From the NCBI RefSeq assembly GCF_937921625.1, contig NZ_CAKZTI010000006.1, positions 1-46,831 of the forward strand: a stretch of DNA of 46,831 nucleotides, read 5' to 3'. Shown here in pieces: positions 18,182-26,933 of the stretch. The notes beneath the pieces were generated by a model, which saw nothing but the letters and a program-made list of their open reading frames with translations, was not told where the DNA came from and ran no database searches. Source of the stretch: an uncultured Campylobacter sp. GTDB taxonomy: Bacteria; Campylobacterota; Campylobacteria; Campylobacterales; Campylobacteraceae. Every line of letters starts with the position of its first letter. The stretch's first letter is position 1. The position numbers and the translations under genes are program-made.

Positions 18182-19545
18182 TGCTCGCCTCCTTCATTTG
18201 GATTTGCAAAGCGCATAGTAGCGGAGGTTGCGCTAAAATAGGCAGAATTTAAGCTTTTAAAATCTATGCTAGAAAGATTTCCTTCCTTTAAATTTACGCT
18301 CGTAATAGCAAAATTCGCATCTTTTAAACCTGCGCTAGCGCAATTTATATTTTCTGGCTTAACGCTCATGTAAATGAAATTTGTAGCCTTGAAATTTATA
18401 ATTGCTGGGTTCAAACCGACAAAATCTTTGCGGCTAGCTTTTTGAGCGAAATTTTTCTCACAAACGCTCTCGCGCGTAAAATTTAACGTAGAATTTGCGC
18501 TAGTGGAATTTTTATCTAATGGATTTTTCCCATCAAAGATTATCTTTGCGTACGTAGAATTTAAATCTATATGACGTGCACCGCAAAAGCCTATCAAGGA
18601 ATTCTCGCCGGTAAAAAAGGAATTTTTATCGTTAAAGCTCCGTGCAAAATTTGACGCAGAATCCATGCCGATGGGATTTTTGCAAGAAGGGATTTCGCCT
18701 ACGAAGCTTAATTTAGAATTCCGCCCATTTAAATTAGCGCCACAGTTTTGTTCTGCAAAATTTTGAGCGGAATTCTGCATGAAATTCTCCCCGTCAAATC
18801 CAAGCATGCAATTCGCACTACCGCAAGCGCCTAGCTTTGCGACGCGCTTAATGTGCCTACCGCCCGCAAAATCGGTACTAAAAAATGCCTTAATCATATC
18901 TTCAATCACCAGCGCGCCCATTAATCGCTCGCCGAAGGCTAGAACGTTGGCGTCGTTGTGCTCTCTAGCTAGTCTAGCGCTCGTTGCGTCATGACACAAC
19001 GCGCAGCGGATGTGAGCGTGGCGATTTGCGGCGATGCTGATACCGATGCCCGTACCGCAAATCAAAACGCCGTAAATGCCGTAGTCGGTGGAATTTAAAA
19101 TTTTATCTTTGCTCGCGTTTGCGGCAGCTATGCTTGCGCAGGCAGTCGTATTTGCGTCCGCATCAAAATTCTTGCCGTCGCCGCTCTTGACGGCGTTAAA
19201 ATTTTTATCTTTCTCGCCGTGCTGCGCGGTAGTGCTAAAATTCCCGCTACCGTTTATACTCGCGCTGGAATTTTCGCTGCCGCCCGCTTCGGAATTTTCC
19301 GTGGCTGCAGCGGAATTTATGCCGTCGTTTTCTTTAAAATTTTCGCTCCGCGCGCAGGCTTCGCACTCGGCTAAAATTTTATCCGCCAACGTGTCCGCAA
19401 AATCGGGATAGTCCACGCTCGCTTCGGCACTATGAGTGCCAAGGTCGACCGCTTCGTAACCTAAAGCGGCAAGCGCTTTTTTAGCTTGTTCTTTGGCACG
19501 AAAGCCCGCATGATCGCTCGCTATGAAAATTTTATTTATTTGCAT
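18178..19545 (-). CDS. rpiB: Ribose-5-phosphate isomerase B with a large insertion and C-terminal extension
   Basis: Interconverts ribose-5-P and ribulose-5-P. RpiB is usually about 150 residues; this frame encodes 455. Recognisable enzyme parts are residues 1-63 (IASDHAGFRAKEQ, with catalytic Asp11-His12) and about 153-238 (GVLICGTGIGISIAANRH with catalytic Cys163, then CHDATSARLAREHNDANVLAFGERL). Between them lie about 89 residues rich in Asn, Ser, Ala and Gly (DNA 19090-19356). From about residue 240 there is a 215-residue tail of repeated short motifs such as (G/K)(E/K)N(S/F) and LN(S/F) (DNA 18178-18828). The inserts use GAATTT/AAATTCC words like the intergenic islands. All catalytic residues remain. 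Whether the tail is translated or removed is unknown. Confidence 0.9.
   Translation of the reverse strand: MQINKIFIASDHAGFRAKEQAKKALAALGYEAVDLGTHSAEASVDYPDFADTLADKILAECEACARSENFKENDGINSAAATENSEAGGSENSSASINGSGNFSTTAQHGEKDKNFNAVKSGDGKNFDADANTTACASIAAANASKDKILNSTDYGIYGVLICGTGIGISIAANRHAHIRCALCHDATSARLAREHNDANVLAFGERLMGALVIEDMIKAFFSTDFAGGRHIKRVAKLGACGSANCMLGFDGENFMQNSAQNFAEQNCGANLNGRNSKLSFVGEIPSCKNPIGMDSASNFARSFNDKNSFFTGENSLIGFCGARHIDLNSTYAKIIFDGKNPLDKNSTSANSTLNFTRESVCEKNFAQKASRKDFVGLNPAIINFKATNFIYMSVKPENINCASAGLKDANFAITSVNLKEGNLSSIDFKSLNSAYFSATSATMRFANPNEGGEQ
18715..18776. repeat. Inverted repeat inside the rpiB extension
   Basis: AGAATTCCGC (18715-18724) and GCGGAATTCT (18767-18776) are perfect reverse complements 42 nt apart, within the low-complexity tail. 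The same CGGAATT(C/T) words form palindromes in the intergenic islands. Confidence 0.6.
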
Positions 19546-19554
19546 TACCGCTCC

Positions 19555-20400
19555 TTATTTTTGCTCATAGATTAGGCTCTCATCGTTTTGCAAGGTATCG
19601 ACGAAACGCCCGATTCGCTCCCAGCGGATCTTGCGATCGGCGTCAATACTAAAATAGGTAAACCATGGCTTGCCGACGATCAGACGATAAGGTACCGGAC
19701 CCCAGAAGCGGCTATCGGCGGAATTATTTCGATTATCGCCTATCATAAAATACTCATCCTGTGGCACTTTGATGTAAAAGGCATTGAAGCTTATCCCCGC
19801 AGCTTCGAAGCTGTGAGGAATTTCGCTTAGACTAATGGGCTTCATAGAAAATTCACCCTTCTCAAGTGCAATTTTGACATTTGTTAGCATCGAGTTTCTA
19901 GCATTAGGGTCGTAGTGAATGCCCTTAAATTTATACGGCTCTTTGACATATTTTTCGCCACCCAAAATCACAATGTCGCGAGCATCATAGTTTGCGGCAA
20001 TGAACTCGTCGCCTTCATGCGGACGAAGGTAGAAATTATTCAGATCAAATATCACCTCGTCGCCGCCTACGGCAAAATTTCGCTTTACAAAGTGCATTTT
20101 TTCATTAAGCGGGTAGCGAAAAACCACGATGTCGCCGCGCTTCGGACCCTCGCCACGGATGATATGCCCGTCGCCGTCGCTGTCCGGAGCTACCTGCCAC
20201 TCTACAAAGGGAATATGTGGAGTCGGGATGCCGTAGCTAAATTTTTTAACGAATAAAAAATCACCCTCCAAAAGCGTAGTGCGCATCGATCCGCTAGGGA
20301 TCACGAAGGCTTGCGCAACAAAAAGAATGACGAATAAAACGACGATGACCGTCCCCGTCCAACTCGATAAAAATTTGTAAATTTTACTTAGTATTTTCAT
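19555..20400 (-). CDS. lepB: Signal peptidase I
   Basis: Cleaves signal peptides of exported proteins at the periplasmic face of the inner membrane. The 281-residue protein has one N-terminal transmembrane segment (residues 15-33), box B with catalytic Ser38 in IPSGSMRTTLLEGD, the catalytic Lys106 in HFVKRNFAVGGDEV, and box E GDNRNNSADSRFWGPVP. It starts immediately after the folD stop and lies 9 nt from rpiB, within the operon. An insert between boxes D and E is moderate and folds normally in the family. Confidence 0.95.
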   Translation of the reverse strand: MKILSKIYKFLSSWTGTVIVVLFVILFVAQAFVIPSGSMRTTLLEGDFLFVKKFSYGIPTPHIPFVEWQVAPDSDGDGHIIRGEGPKRGDIVVFRYPLNEKMHFVKRNFAVGGDEVIFDLNNFYLRPHEGDEFIAANYDARDIVILGGEKYVKEPYKFKGIHYDPNARNSMLTNVKIALEKGEFSMKPISLSEIPHSFEAAGISFNAFYIKVPQDEYFMIGDNRNNSADSRFWGPVPYRLIVGKPWFTYFSIDADRKIRWERIGRFVDTLQNDESLIYEQK

Positions 20401-21258
20401 TTAGGCTCTTTGTCTTAAGCGATTTTTCGCCGATTTTATCGTGTTGCTCAAAAGCATCGCAATCGTCATCGGTCCCACGCCTCCGGGTACGGGCGTAATA
20501 AACGAGCATTTTGGCGCGACGGCGTCAAAATCGACGTCGCCTCTTAGCTTGCCATCCTCGCCGCGATTGATCCCCACGTCGATTACCACCGCACCCTCTT
20601 TTACCATATCTGTGCTCACAAAATGCGCCCTACCGATCGCCGCGACCAAAATATCGGCATCTGCGCAAAGCCGCTTTAAATTTTTCGTCTTACTATGAGC
20701 GATAGTGACGGTAGCGTCGGCATTTAGCAGCAGGCTCGCCATCGGCTTTCCGACGATATTGCTGCGGCCCAGCACGACGGCGTTTTTGCCCGCGATCTGC
20801 ACGCCGTATTCCTCAAGCAGGCGCATCACGCCAAGCGGAGTGCAAGGCACAAAACCGTCCGCAAGCCCGCTAGTAAGCTTGCCTACGTTTATCGCGCTAA
20901 ATCCATCCACGTCCTTTTGTGGGCTTATTTTTTCTAAAATTTTATTCGTATCAATGTGCTTCGGAAGCGGCAGCTGCACCAAGATGCCGTCGATGCTTTC
21001 GTCCTCGTTTAAATTTTTTATCAGTTCTAAAAGCGCCGCCTCGCTCACGTCGGAGCTCAAGCGGTGCGCTACGGAGCGGATTCTGCAGGCGGCACAGGCT
21101 TTTTCCTTGCTCGCGACATAGGTCTTACTCGCCGCATCCTCGCCCACCAAAATCACCGCCAGCGCGGGCTCTACGCCCTTTGCAGCAAGATCCGAAGCGG
21201 CCGATTTGATCTCATCTTTTACCTTCGCGCTTATGCTTTTGCCGTCGATTAAAGTCAT
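20401..21258 (-). CDS. folD: Bifunctional methylenetetrahydrofolate dehydrogenase/cyclohydrolase
   Basis: Converts 5,10-methylene-THF to 10-formyl-THF with NADP+, supplying one-carbon units. The 285 residues include the catalytic YVASKEKAC segment, QLPLPKHID, KDVDGFSAINVGKL, and the nucleotide-binding GRSNIVGKPMASLL, ending with TPVPGGVGPMTIAMLL. It is the first gene of the leftward operon folD-lepB-rpiB-orf-apt-dedA-pepA-ychF. Confidence 0.97.
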   Translation of the reverse strand: MTLIDGKSISAKVKDEIKSAASDLAAKGVEPALAVILVGEDAASKTYVASKEKACAACRIRSVAHRLSSDVSEAALLELIKNLNEDESIDGILVQLPLPKHIDTNKILEKISPQKDVDGFSAINVGKLTSGLADGFVPCTPLGVMRLLEEYGVQIAGKNAVVLGRSNIVGKPMASLLLNADATVTIAHSKTKNLKRLCADADILVAAIGRAHFVSTDMVKEGAVVIDVGINRGEDGKLRGDVDFDAVAPKCSFITPVPGGVGPMTIAMLLSNTIKSAKNRLRQRA

Positions 21259-21561
21259 TTAAAGCCTTTTTGAGAAATAGGGAATGTTACCCTAAAATTT
21301 ATAAAATTTAGATTTATTTCGCGGATTTTATGGGAATTTGAAAGAATTTTAAAAAGAATTTCGTCCTAAATTTAAGCCTATTTAAACCAGCCTAAATTTT
21401 CATCATCATATACGGATAGACACTTTGGGCGGTTACGTTCAGGCTGAGACGCTGCTAAGGCTTGTATTGCGGAATGAAGCCTTGTTTGAGCGAGAACTAC
21501 GATGTTTCCATTTGCTCGCCATTAAACGCCTCGTATCGACGCCCGCTGCGCAATATACGCA
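21259..21561. other. Intergenic region upstream of folD
   Basis: About 300 bases between the folD start and the stop of a small lipoprotein gene. It must hold the promoter for the folD operon, but I cannot point to clear hexamers. No coding signal is evident. Confidence 0.4.
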
Positions 21562-21699
21562 TTATGCGTAATAGTAGCCTGTATAATGGTAGCCGGGTGC
21601 CTTATTTTGCTCTGGCTCTGGGGCATCTTGCGGTCCGCTCATAGAGCAGCCGCACAGAAACAGCGTCACGCACAGCAATAAAACGATCTTTTTCACCAT
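21562..21699 (-). CDS. 45-residue lipoprotein, unknown function
   Basis: A short open frame with strong features. It starts MVKKIVLLLCVTLFLCGCS, a lysine-led signal peptide ending in a lipobox with Cys18 as the lipidation site. The mature part is only about 28 residues: acidic and Pro-rich (GPQDAPEPEQ), then a Tyr/Gly-rich end (GYHYTGYYYA). AAAGGAT lies 5-11 nt before the ATG. Campylobacter genomes carry many such tiny lipoproteins, and no function can be assigned from sequence. A perfect 16-bp palindrome lies upstream. Confidence 0.75.
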   Translation of the reverse strand: MVKKIVLLLCVTLFLCGCSMSGPQDAPEPEQNKAPGYHYTGYYYA

Positions 21700-21738
21700 A
21701 AATCCTTTCAAAATTTTTATGATTTCATCCTTGGCTGA

Positions 21739-21754
21739 TTGTAAAATTTTACAA
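21739..21754. promoter_or_regulatory. 16-bp perfect palindrome upstream of the small lipoprotein
   Basis: TTGTAAAATTTTACAA lies 40-55 bp upstream of the lipoprotein start, where a regulator could bind. AT-rich palindromes are common here, so chance is a real alternative. Confidence 0.35.
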
Positions 21755-22055
21755 AATTTAGAAAAGCGCTCATAAAAATTTTATCCCCTTTGAAATTTAA
21801 AATTTTGAATAAATTTAAACGACCAAATTTATCAAATTTAGGCTTTGCGCGGGTTGCGATCTCGCGCAAAGAGCGTAGCTCTAAGGGCGCTAATAGTATT
21901 TGTGCGACATTTAATACAGCGCAAACTCGCGACGTGCAAGATCGCGCAGCCTCTGTCCCGCTCGCCGAAATAGCGCGCTAATACACTGCTAAATACAACC
22001 ACGCCGCTTTGGAATTTTAAAATTTCGCCGAATTTTTAAAGCGCCGCGCTTAAAT
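21755..22055. other. Intergenic region, nothing recognised
   Basis: About 300 bases between the lipoprotein promoter region and the end of the lolC-type gene. A possible frame at 21790-21981 has no ribosome site and overlaps AATT-word sequence. No RNA fold was recognised. Confidence 0.4.
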
Positions 22056-23246
22056 TTACTCGTTGCGCAGTGTTTGCAGCACGTCGATCTGCGTGGCTTT
22101 TTTGGCCGGGTACCACGACGAAAGCGCCACGATAAGCACCGCGCCGATTAAAATCATCGCCAAATCGCCTAGCGAGAGCTCCATTGGCAACTTTGAGCTT
22201 CCGTAAACGTCGGCGGGTAGATTTACGATGTCGAAGCTTCCGAGCAGCCACACGCCGAACAAGCCCAAAATCAGCCCGAATATGATGCCGCCGCCGCCGA
22301 TCGTGGCTCCGAGCGCGAAAAAGGTCCTTTTGACCTCCTTTTTGCTGGCTCCCAGACTAAGTAAAAGCGCGATCTCTTGGCGACGGTTCATCACGGTCAT
22401 CAGAAGCGAACTTACGATATTTAGGCTCGCAACCAGGATTATTAGCATCAGCACGATGAAAAGCGCGCGCTTTTCAAGCGCAAGGGCGCTGAAAAAATTG
22501 CCGTTTTGCTGCCACCAGCCCACGGCGCTAGCGCCGCTAGGAAGACTTTTTTTGATGCGCTCCAGATCCTTAAACGGATCGTTTGAAAAAACATGCACGC
22601 CGTCGAAAGTCCCCTCGTCGTAGCCTAAAATTTTGGCTAGATCGCTTGCGTCCGCGTAAGAATACGCCTTGTCGTAGGCGATCAGCCCCGAGCTGAAATC
22701 CGCGCGCACGTCAAAGCGTTTCATCTTAGGGATCAGCGCAAAGCCGCCCGGATCGCTTTTCGTAAAGATCATCGTGATCTTACTGCCCTCATCCAGCATA
22801 AACTCGTCCTTGATCCCGCGCCCTATCATGATGCCGTAGTCCGTTAGATTGGCGTCTTTGGCGCCTGCTGCGACGACGGAGTTGATGCGCTTTTCGTCGT
22901 TTAAATTTACGCCGAAAATCAGTCCGCCCTCGAGCTTCTCGCCGCTTTTGGCGATGACTTGCGAGCTGATGTAAGGACTAAAGATCAGATCAGGGAAGTC
23001 CACCCGCAGTCCCTCCACGTCGTCTTTTGAAATGCCGCCGCGAAAGTGGCTGTGGATCGTGATCGGGTAGTTCATCGTAAAGAGCTTGCGCTCGAATTCC
23101 TTATCGAAGCCGTTCATTATCGCCATCGCGACGATCAGCACCGTAAGCCCCACGCCCACGCCCAAGAACGCAAGCAGCGCCGAAAGCGTAATGAAGGGCT
23201 GAGAGCGGTCGAATCTGAGATATTTGAATAATAAATACTTTACCAA
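22056..23246 (-). CDS. LolC/LolE-type ABC transporter permease
   Basis: Inner-membrane subunit of the lipoprotein-releasing system that hands outer-membrane lipoproteins to LolA. About 396 residues with the FtsX/MacB layout: a first helix (TLSALLAFLGVGVGLTVLIVAMAIMNG), a large periplasmic domain (about 60-260), then three C-terminal helices. The signature RRQEIALLLSLGASKKEVKRTFFALG precedes the third helix. I favour TTG 23246 because AAGGA stands 7 nt before it; GTG 23270 is in frame but lies inside a 44-bp palindrome without a ribosome site. It lies downstream of secA and near lolA, as in C. jejuni (recalled order). Confidence 0.85.
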   Translation of the reverse strand: MVKYLLFKYLRFDRSQPFITLSALLAFLGVGVGLTVLIVAMAIMNGFDKEFERKLFTMNYPITIHSHFRGGISKDDVEGLRVDFPDLIFSPYISSQVIAKSGEKLEGGLIFGVNLNDEKRINSVVAAGAKDANLTDYGIMIGRGIKDEFMLDEGSKITMIFTKSDPGGFALIPKMKRFDVRADFSSGLIAYDKAYSYADASDLAKILGYDEGTFDGVHVFSNDPFKDLERIKKSLPSGASAVGWWQQNGNFFSALALEKRALFIVLMLIILVASLNIVSSLLMTVMNRRQEIALLLSLGASKKEVKRTFFALGATIGGGGIIFGLILGLFGVWLLGSFDIVNLPADVYGSSKLPMELSLGDLAMILIGAVLIVALSSWYPAKKATQIDVLQTLRNE

Positions 23247-23260
23247 AAAGCCGTCCTTGT

Positions 23261-23304
23261 AAAATTTCACATAAAATTTAGCGCTAAATTCTATGTGAAA
23301 TTTT
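23261..23304. repeat. 44-bp near-perfect palindrome
   Basis: Outer arms AAAATTTCACATA (23261-23273) and TATGTGAAATTTT (23292-23304) are perfect reverse complements. They enclose AATTTAGCGCTAAATT, itself a perfect 16-bp palindrome, with only one mismatched pair overall. It lies just upstream of the lolC-type start and overlaps the alternative GTG start. Confidence 0.85.
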
Positions 23305-24160
23305 AAGTATTTAGGAATTTTAAAATTCCAAAAACAGATTTCACCCCCTGGAATACTAAGTTTTAAATAAATAGAATTTTACCTAGGTGTGAACTATAAT
23401 TTTAAACACTCTTAAAATATTTCAAATCCCAACGGGACAAAATTGAAGTTAAATTTAAAGATAGTGGAAGATGAGCTTTAACTCCCAACGGGATAGAATT
23501 CTACTCTATTGCTTCTTGCACTTTGCTTGATTGGTAGCCGGTTTAAACCTCAGCGAGTTTTGAAAATTTAAAATCGCGCCGCAATCTCTTATACGCAATG
23601 AAATTCGCCCCCAAGATATCCGATACGGCAAATCAAACATATCGTCTTGCCAAAACCTCGAAATTTTAAACCCGAATTCTAAATTTTAAAATTTCAAACG
23701 CCTCAAAATTTTAAAATTTTAGAAATTTCAAATCTTTTAGAATTTTGAAATTCTTAAAAATTTAAAGGCGGAGTCTGCTTGCAAGCTCGCCCGCAATCGC
23801 ATAAATTTAAAATTTCAAATGCACGCAGTATCCTAGCCATGCACTAAATTTAAGTATCACGCGCTGATTGGCTTACGTTTTGCCGCACGGCACACCGCAA
23901 CGGCGCTGCGAAAACAAGTAGCCAAAGGCACCAAGTGCGCTTTGAAATTTTAAAATTTCAAAACCAAAGTTCCGCCCCATCGCGCAGCTTTGCGCGCAGT
24001 CCGCGTCGCCTAGCGATCAAGCTCTTTTAAAATTTCTGTCCGCGCCGCCTCGCGATCAAATTTCCCTTTAAAATTTTATGACGTTTCGCCTGCGACCGAT
24101 CCGCCAAATACAAAAGTAAGGTCGAAAAGCACCAATTACGCAATGCTCGCAATCAAGATC
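23305..24160. other. Long intergenic region between lolC-type gene and secA
   Basis: About 850 bases with no supported gene. It contains two copies of a CCCAACGGGA-centred element (23422-23497), then AT-rich AATT-word DNA (23650-23830), then GC-richer DNA without a convincing frame. It would be transcribed if lolC shares a transcript with secA. Confidence 0.45.
23422..23500. repeat. Two CCCAACGGGA-centred elements, 56 bp apart
   Basis: Around 23425-23445 and 23481-23501, 18 of 21 bases match: AAATCCCAACGGGACAAAATT and the same with AACTCCC and GATAGAATT. Each core has the dyad CCC-AAC-GGG. The size and spacing resemble the last degenerate units of a CRISPR array, but there are only two, no cas genes are present, and the period of 56 is short. 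Confidence 0.4.
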
Positions 24161-24186
24161 ATCGATCGTGCGTACTTACGATCGAT
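24161..24186. terminator. Hairpin directly after secA
   Basis: ATCGATCGT (24161-24169) and ACGATCGAT (24178-24186) form a perfect 9-bp stem with an 8-nt loop, 8 nt past the secA stop on the minus strand. There is no T run after the stem, so it may protect the 3' end or act with Rho. Confidence 0.45.
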
Positions 24187-24194
24187 CGCCGCGC

Positions 24195-26813
24195 CTACCT
24201 CGCAAAGCCGCCCTTTTTCGGACCGCCCTTGCCGTGGCAGTCTTTGTATTTTTTGCCGCTGCCGCAAGGGCAAGGATCGTTTCGCTTAGGCTTTTTGTCG
24301 CCGAACTCATCGGGGCCCTTTAGCTGTGCTTCATTCGTGCTTGCAGCGGCGAGTTCTTTGGCGCTTGAGCTCTCCATGCGCTCCTGCATCGCACGCTGCT
24401 CGGCTTCGATCTCCTCCCTAGATTTGAACTGGATCGAATGCAGCAAGCGGATGCTATCGGATTTGAGGCGCATTACAAGCTCCATAAAGAGATTGTAGCT
24501 CTCCTTTTTATACTCCGTAAGCGGGTCTTTGTGGTTGTAGCCGCGAAGTCCGATGCCTGCCTTTAGGATATCCATTTGATACAGATGCTCCCGCCAGTCG
24601 CGATCGACGATCTGCAAATAAAGCATCTTTTCGATACTTTTGCGCTGCTGCGGATCGATCGGCGCCATCTTGTTTTCATACGAAACAGCAAGCGCGCCGA
24701 TGATCTTTTCTTTCAGCTCTTTGAAATCATCGACCTTCTCAAGCTCGCTGTTTTCGAGTACCTCGCCCGTTTCTTGAGCGATTTTGGCGACGATCGGGAA
24801 TTTATCGACCTCTTTGATATTTGCGCCGTCGAAAATTTCAAGCTCCTCAAGCACGCTAGAGATGTACTCCTCGCGGTTTTGGATGATTTTATCTTTCAGA
24901 TCGTAGTCGGGATCCAAAAGCTCGTTGCGATATTTATAGATCGTCTTGCGCTGCTCGTTTGCGACGTCGTCGTATTCTAGGATATTTTTACGCGCTTCAA
25001 AATGCAAGCTCTCGACCTTTTTCTGCGCGTTCTCTACTGCGCGCGAAACCATGCCTGATTCGATATGCTCGCCATCTTTCAAACCTAAGCGATCCATGAT
25101 ATTTTTAATCTTGTCGCTACCAAAAATTCTAAGCAGATTATCCTCCAAGCTTAAGAAAAACCTACTCTCGCCCGGATCGCCCTGTCGCCCGCTTCGTCCG
25201 CGGAGCTGATTATCGATGCGGCGGCTTTCGTGGCGCTCGGTACCTAAAATATACAGCCCGCCCAAAGCGCGCACTTCATCGTCTATGCGGATATCCACGC
25301 CACGTCCCGCCATATTCGTAGCGATCGTTACGGCACCCTTTACGCCCGCGTCTTTGATGATCTGCGCTTCACGCTCGTGATTTTTGGCGTTTAGCACGGA
25401 GTGCGCGATGTTTTCTTTGACCAAAAGCTCGTGCAGCTTCTCGCTCTTTTCAATCGACGCCGTACCCACTAGCACGGGCTGACCTTTGGAATTTAACCGC
25501 TTGATCTCATTTATGACGGCATCAAATTTCTCGCGCTCGGTTTTGTAGATAAGATCGTTTTGATCCTTTCTGATGACCGGCACATTCGTAGGGATAGAGA
25601 CCACTTCGAGTTTGTAAATTTGAGAAAATTCCGTTGCTTCCGTCTGTGCCGTACCCGTCATACCGGCGAGTTTTTCGTAAAGACGGAAGTAGTTTTGAAA
25701 GGTAATGTCGGCAAGAGTTTGGCTCTCCTCTTGGATCTGCACACCCTCTTTTGCCTCAAGCGCCTGATGGAGCCCTTCGCTAAATCTGCGCCCCTCGCTA
25801 AGACGACCCGTAAATTCATCCACGATTATGACCTGCCCGTCGCGCACGACGTAGTGTACGTCCTTTTCAAATAGATAATTCGCCTTAAGTGCTTGATCAA
25901 GGTAGTGGCTAAGCACGGCATTTTCAAGGCTGTAGAGGTTATCCACGCCAAAAAGCTTCTCGGCTTTTGAGATTCCTGCCTCTGTAATCAAAACGGCGCG
26001 GTTTTTCTCATCTACGGTAAAATCGCCCGTCGCCTTGCCTTTCGGATCGGCTGGCGCCTCGCCGCGGATCATTTGGCGAGCTACTTCGTTTGCCTTGATG
26101 TAACCATCTAGAGTGCGGTTCGTAGGACCTGAGATGATTAGCGGCGTCCTAGCTTCGTCGATCAAAATACTATCGACCTCGTCGACGATTACGAAATGAT
26201 GCCCGCGCTGCACCTTTTCATCCGCGCTAAATTTCATATTATCGCGCAGGTAGTCAAAGCCAAACTCGTTGTTTGTGCCATAAGTGATGTCGCACGCGTA
26301 TGCAGCCTTGCGCTTGGCATCGTCGTATTCTCCGCCTACGATCACACCGGTACTAAGCCCTAAAAATTCATATAGCTCACCCATCTGCTCGGCGTCGCGC
26401 TTGGCCAGGTAGTCGTTTACGGTAACGACGTGCACGCCTTTGCCCTCCATCGCATTTAGCACTACCGCCAAAGTCGCTACGAGGGTCTTTCCTTCGCCTG
26501 TTTTCATCTCTGCGATCGCGCCGTCGTTTAGCACCAAACCACCTATTAGCTGAACGTCGAAGTGGCGCATATTTAGCACTCTTTTGCCCGCCTCTCGCAC
26601 GATAGCAAATACTTCGTTAAGCACGTCATCCGTGCTCTTTTCGCCCGCGCGAACTTGCGCTCTTAACGCTTCAAATTCCGCCTTAAGCGCCGCATCGTCC
26701 ATCGCCACGTAGTTTTCTTCAAGCGCACTGATCTGCGCTGCGCGCTTGGCGTATTGTTTGACGATCCTATCGTTTTTAGTACCAAAAATCCCGTGGATGA
26801 CCTTTTTAAACAT
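24195..26813 (-). CDS. secA: Preprotein translocase ATPase SecA
   Basis: The motor that drives unfolded preproteins through SecYEG. About 872 residues from ATG 26813 (MFKKVIHGIFG, with AAGGTTTGAG before it); an in-frame upstream start would add 14 atypical residues. Visible motifs are Walker A MKTGEGKTL, DEAD-type DEVDSILIDEARTPLIISG, LVGTASIEKSE, the GTNMAGRG-like ATNMAGRGVDI, and RGRSGRQGDPG. The C-terminal linker is followed by the zinc-binding tail CPCGSGKKYKDCHGKG that contacts SecB or lipids. It is divergent from lolA. Confidence 0.97.
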   Translation of the reverse strand: MFKKVIHGIFGTKNDRIVKQYAKRAAQISALEENYVAMDDAALKAEFEALRAQVRAGEKSTDDVLNEVFAIVREAGKRVLNMRHFDVQLIGGLVLNDGAIAEMKTGEGKTLVATLAVVLNAMEGKGVHVVTVNDYLAKRDAEQMGELYEFLGLSTGVIVGGEYDDAKRKAAYACDITYGTNNEFGFDYLRDNMKFSADEKVQRGHHFVIVDEVDSILIDEARTPLIISGPTNRTLDGYIKANEVARQMIRGEAPADPKGKATGDFTVDEKNRAVLITEAGISKAEKLFGVDNLYSLENAVLSHYLDQALKANYLFEKDVHYVVRDGQVIIVDEFTGRLSEGRRFSEGLHQALEAKEGVQIQEESQTLADITFQNYFRLYEKLAGMTGTAQTEATEFSQIYKLEVVSIPTNVPVIRKDQNDLIYKTEREKFDAVINEIKRLNSKGQPVLVGTASIEKSEKLHELLVKENIAHSVLNAKNHEREAQIIKDAGVKGAVTIATNMAGRGVDIRIDDEVRALGGLYILGTERHESRRIDNQLRGRSGRQGDPGESRFFLSLEDNLLRIFGSDKIKNIMDRLGLKDGEHIESGMVSRAVENAQKKVESLHFEARKNILEYDDVANEQRKTIYKYRNELLDPDYDLKDKIIQNREEYISSVLEELEIFDGANIKEVDKFPIVAKIAQETGEVLENSELEKVDDFKELKEKIIGALAVSYENKMAPIDPQQRKSIEKMLYLQIVDRDWREHLYQMDILKAGIGLRGYNHKDPLTEYKKESYNLFMELVMRLKSDSIRLLHSIQFKSREEIEAEQRAMQERMESSSAKELAAASTNEAQLKGPDEFGDKKPKRNDPCPCGSGKKYKDCHGKGGPKKGGFAR

Positions 26814-26894
26814 CTCAAACCTTAGTTTTAAAATTTTAACCGCGCATATTAACATATTTTTAGTTTCTATTTAATTAAATCCTAGAAAAACGGC

Positions 26895-26900
26895 TATAAT
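26895..26900 (+). promoter_or_regulatory. -10 element of the lolA promoter
   Basis: TATAAT in GGCTATAATACGC lies 33 nt before the lolA ATG, with AAAGGC as ribosome site. No clear -35. Confidence 0.55.
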
Positions 26901-26933
26901 ACGCGCAAATTTTCAAAAATAAAGGCAAAATTT

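Noticed and set aside
23422..23500. A true CRISPR array
   Set aside because: Only two degenerate units, a short period and no cas genes, so I list it only as a possible remnant.
26814..26855. Upstream start for secA
   Set aside because: The 14 extra residues are hydrophobic and unlike SecA N termini; MFKKVIHGIFG has a ribosome site and matches the family start.
24195..26855. Long antisense open frames within secA, ychF, pepA, hemC and hemA
   Set aside because: They follow the codon structure of the real genes on the other strand and lack ribosome sites or family features.
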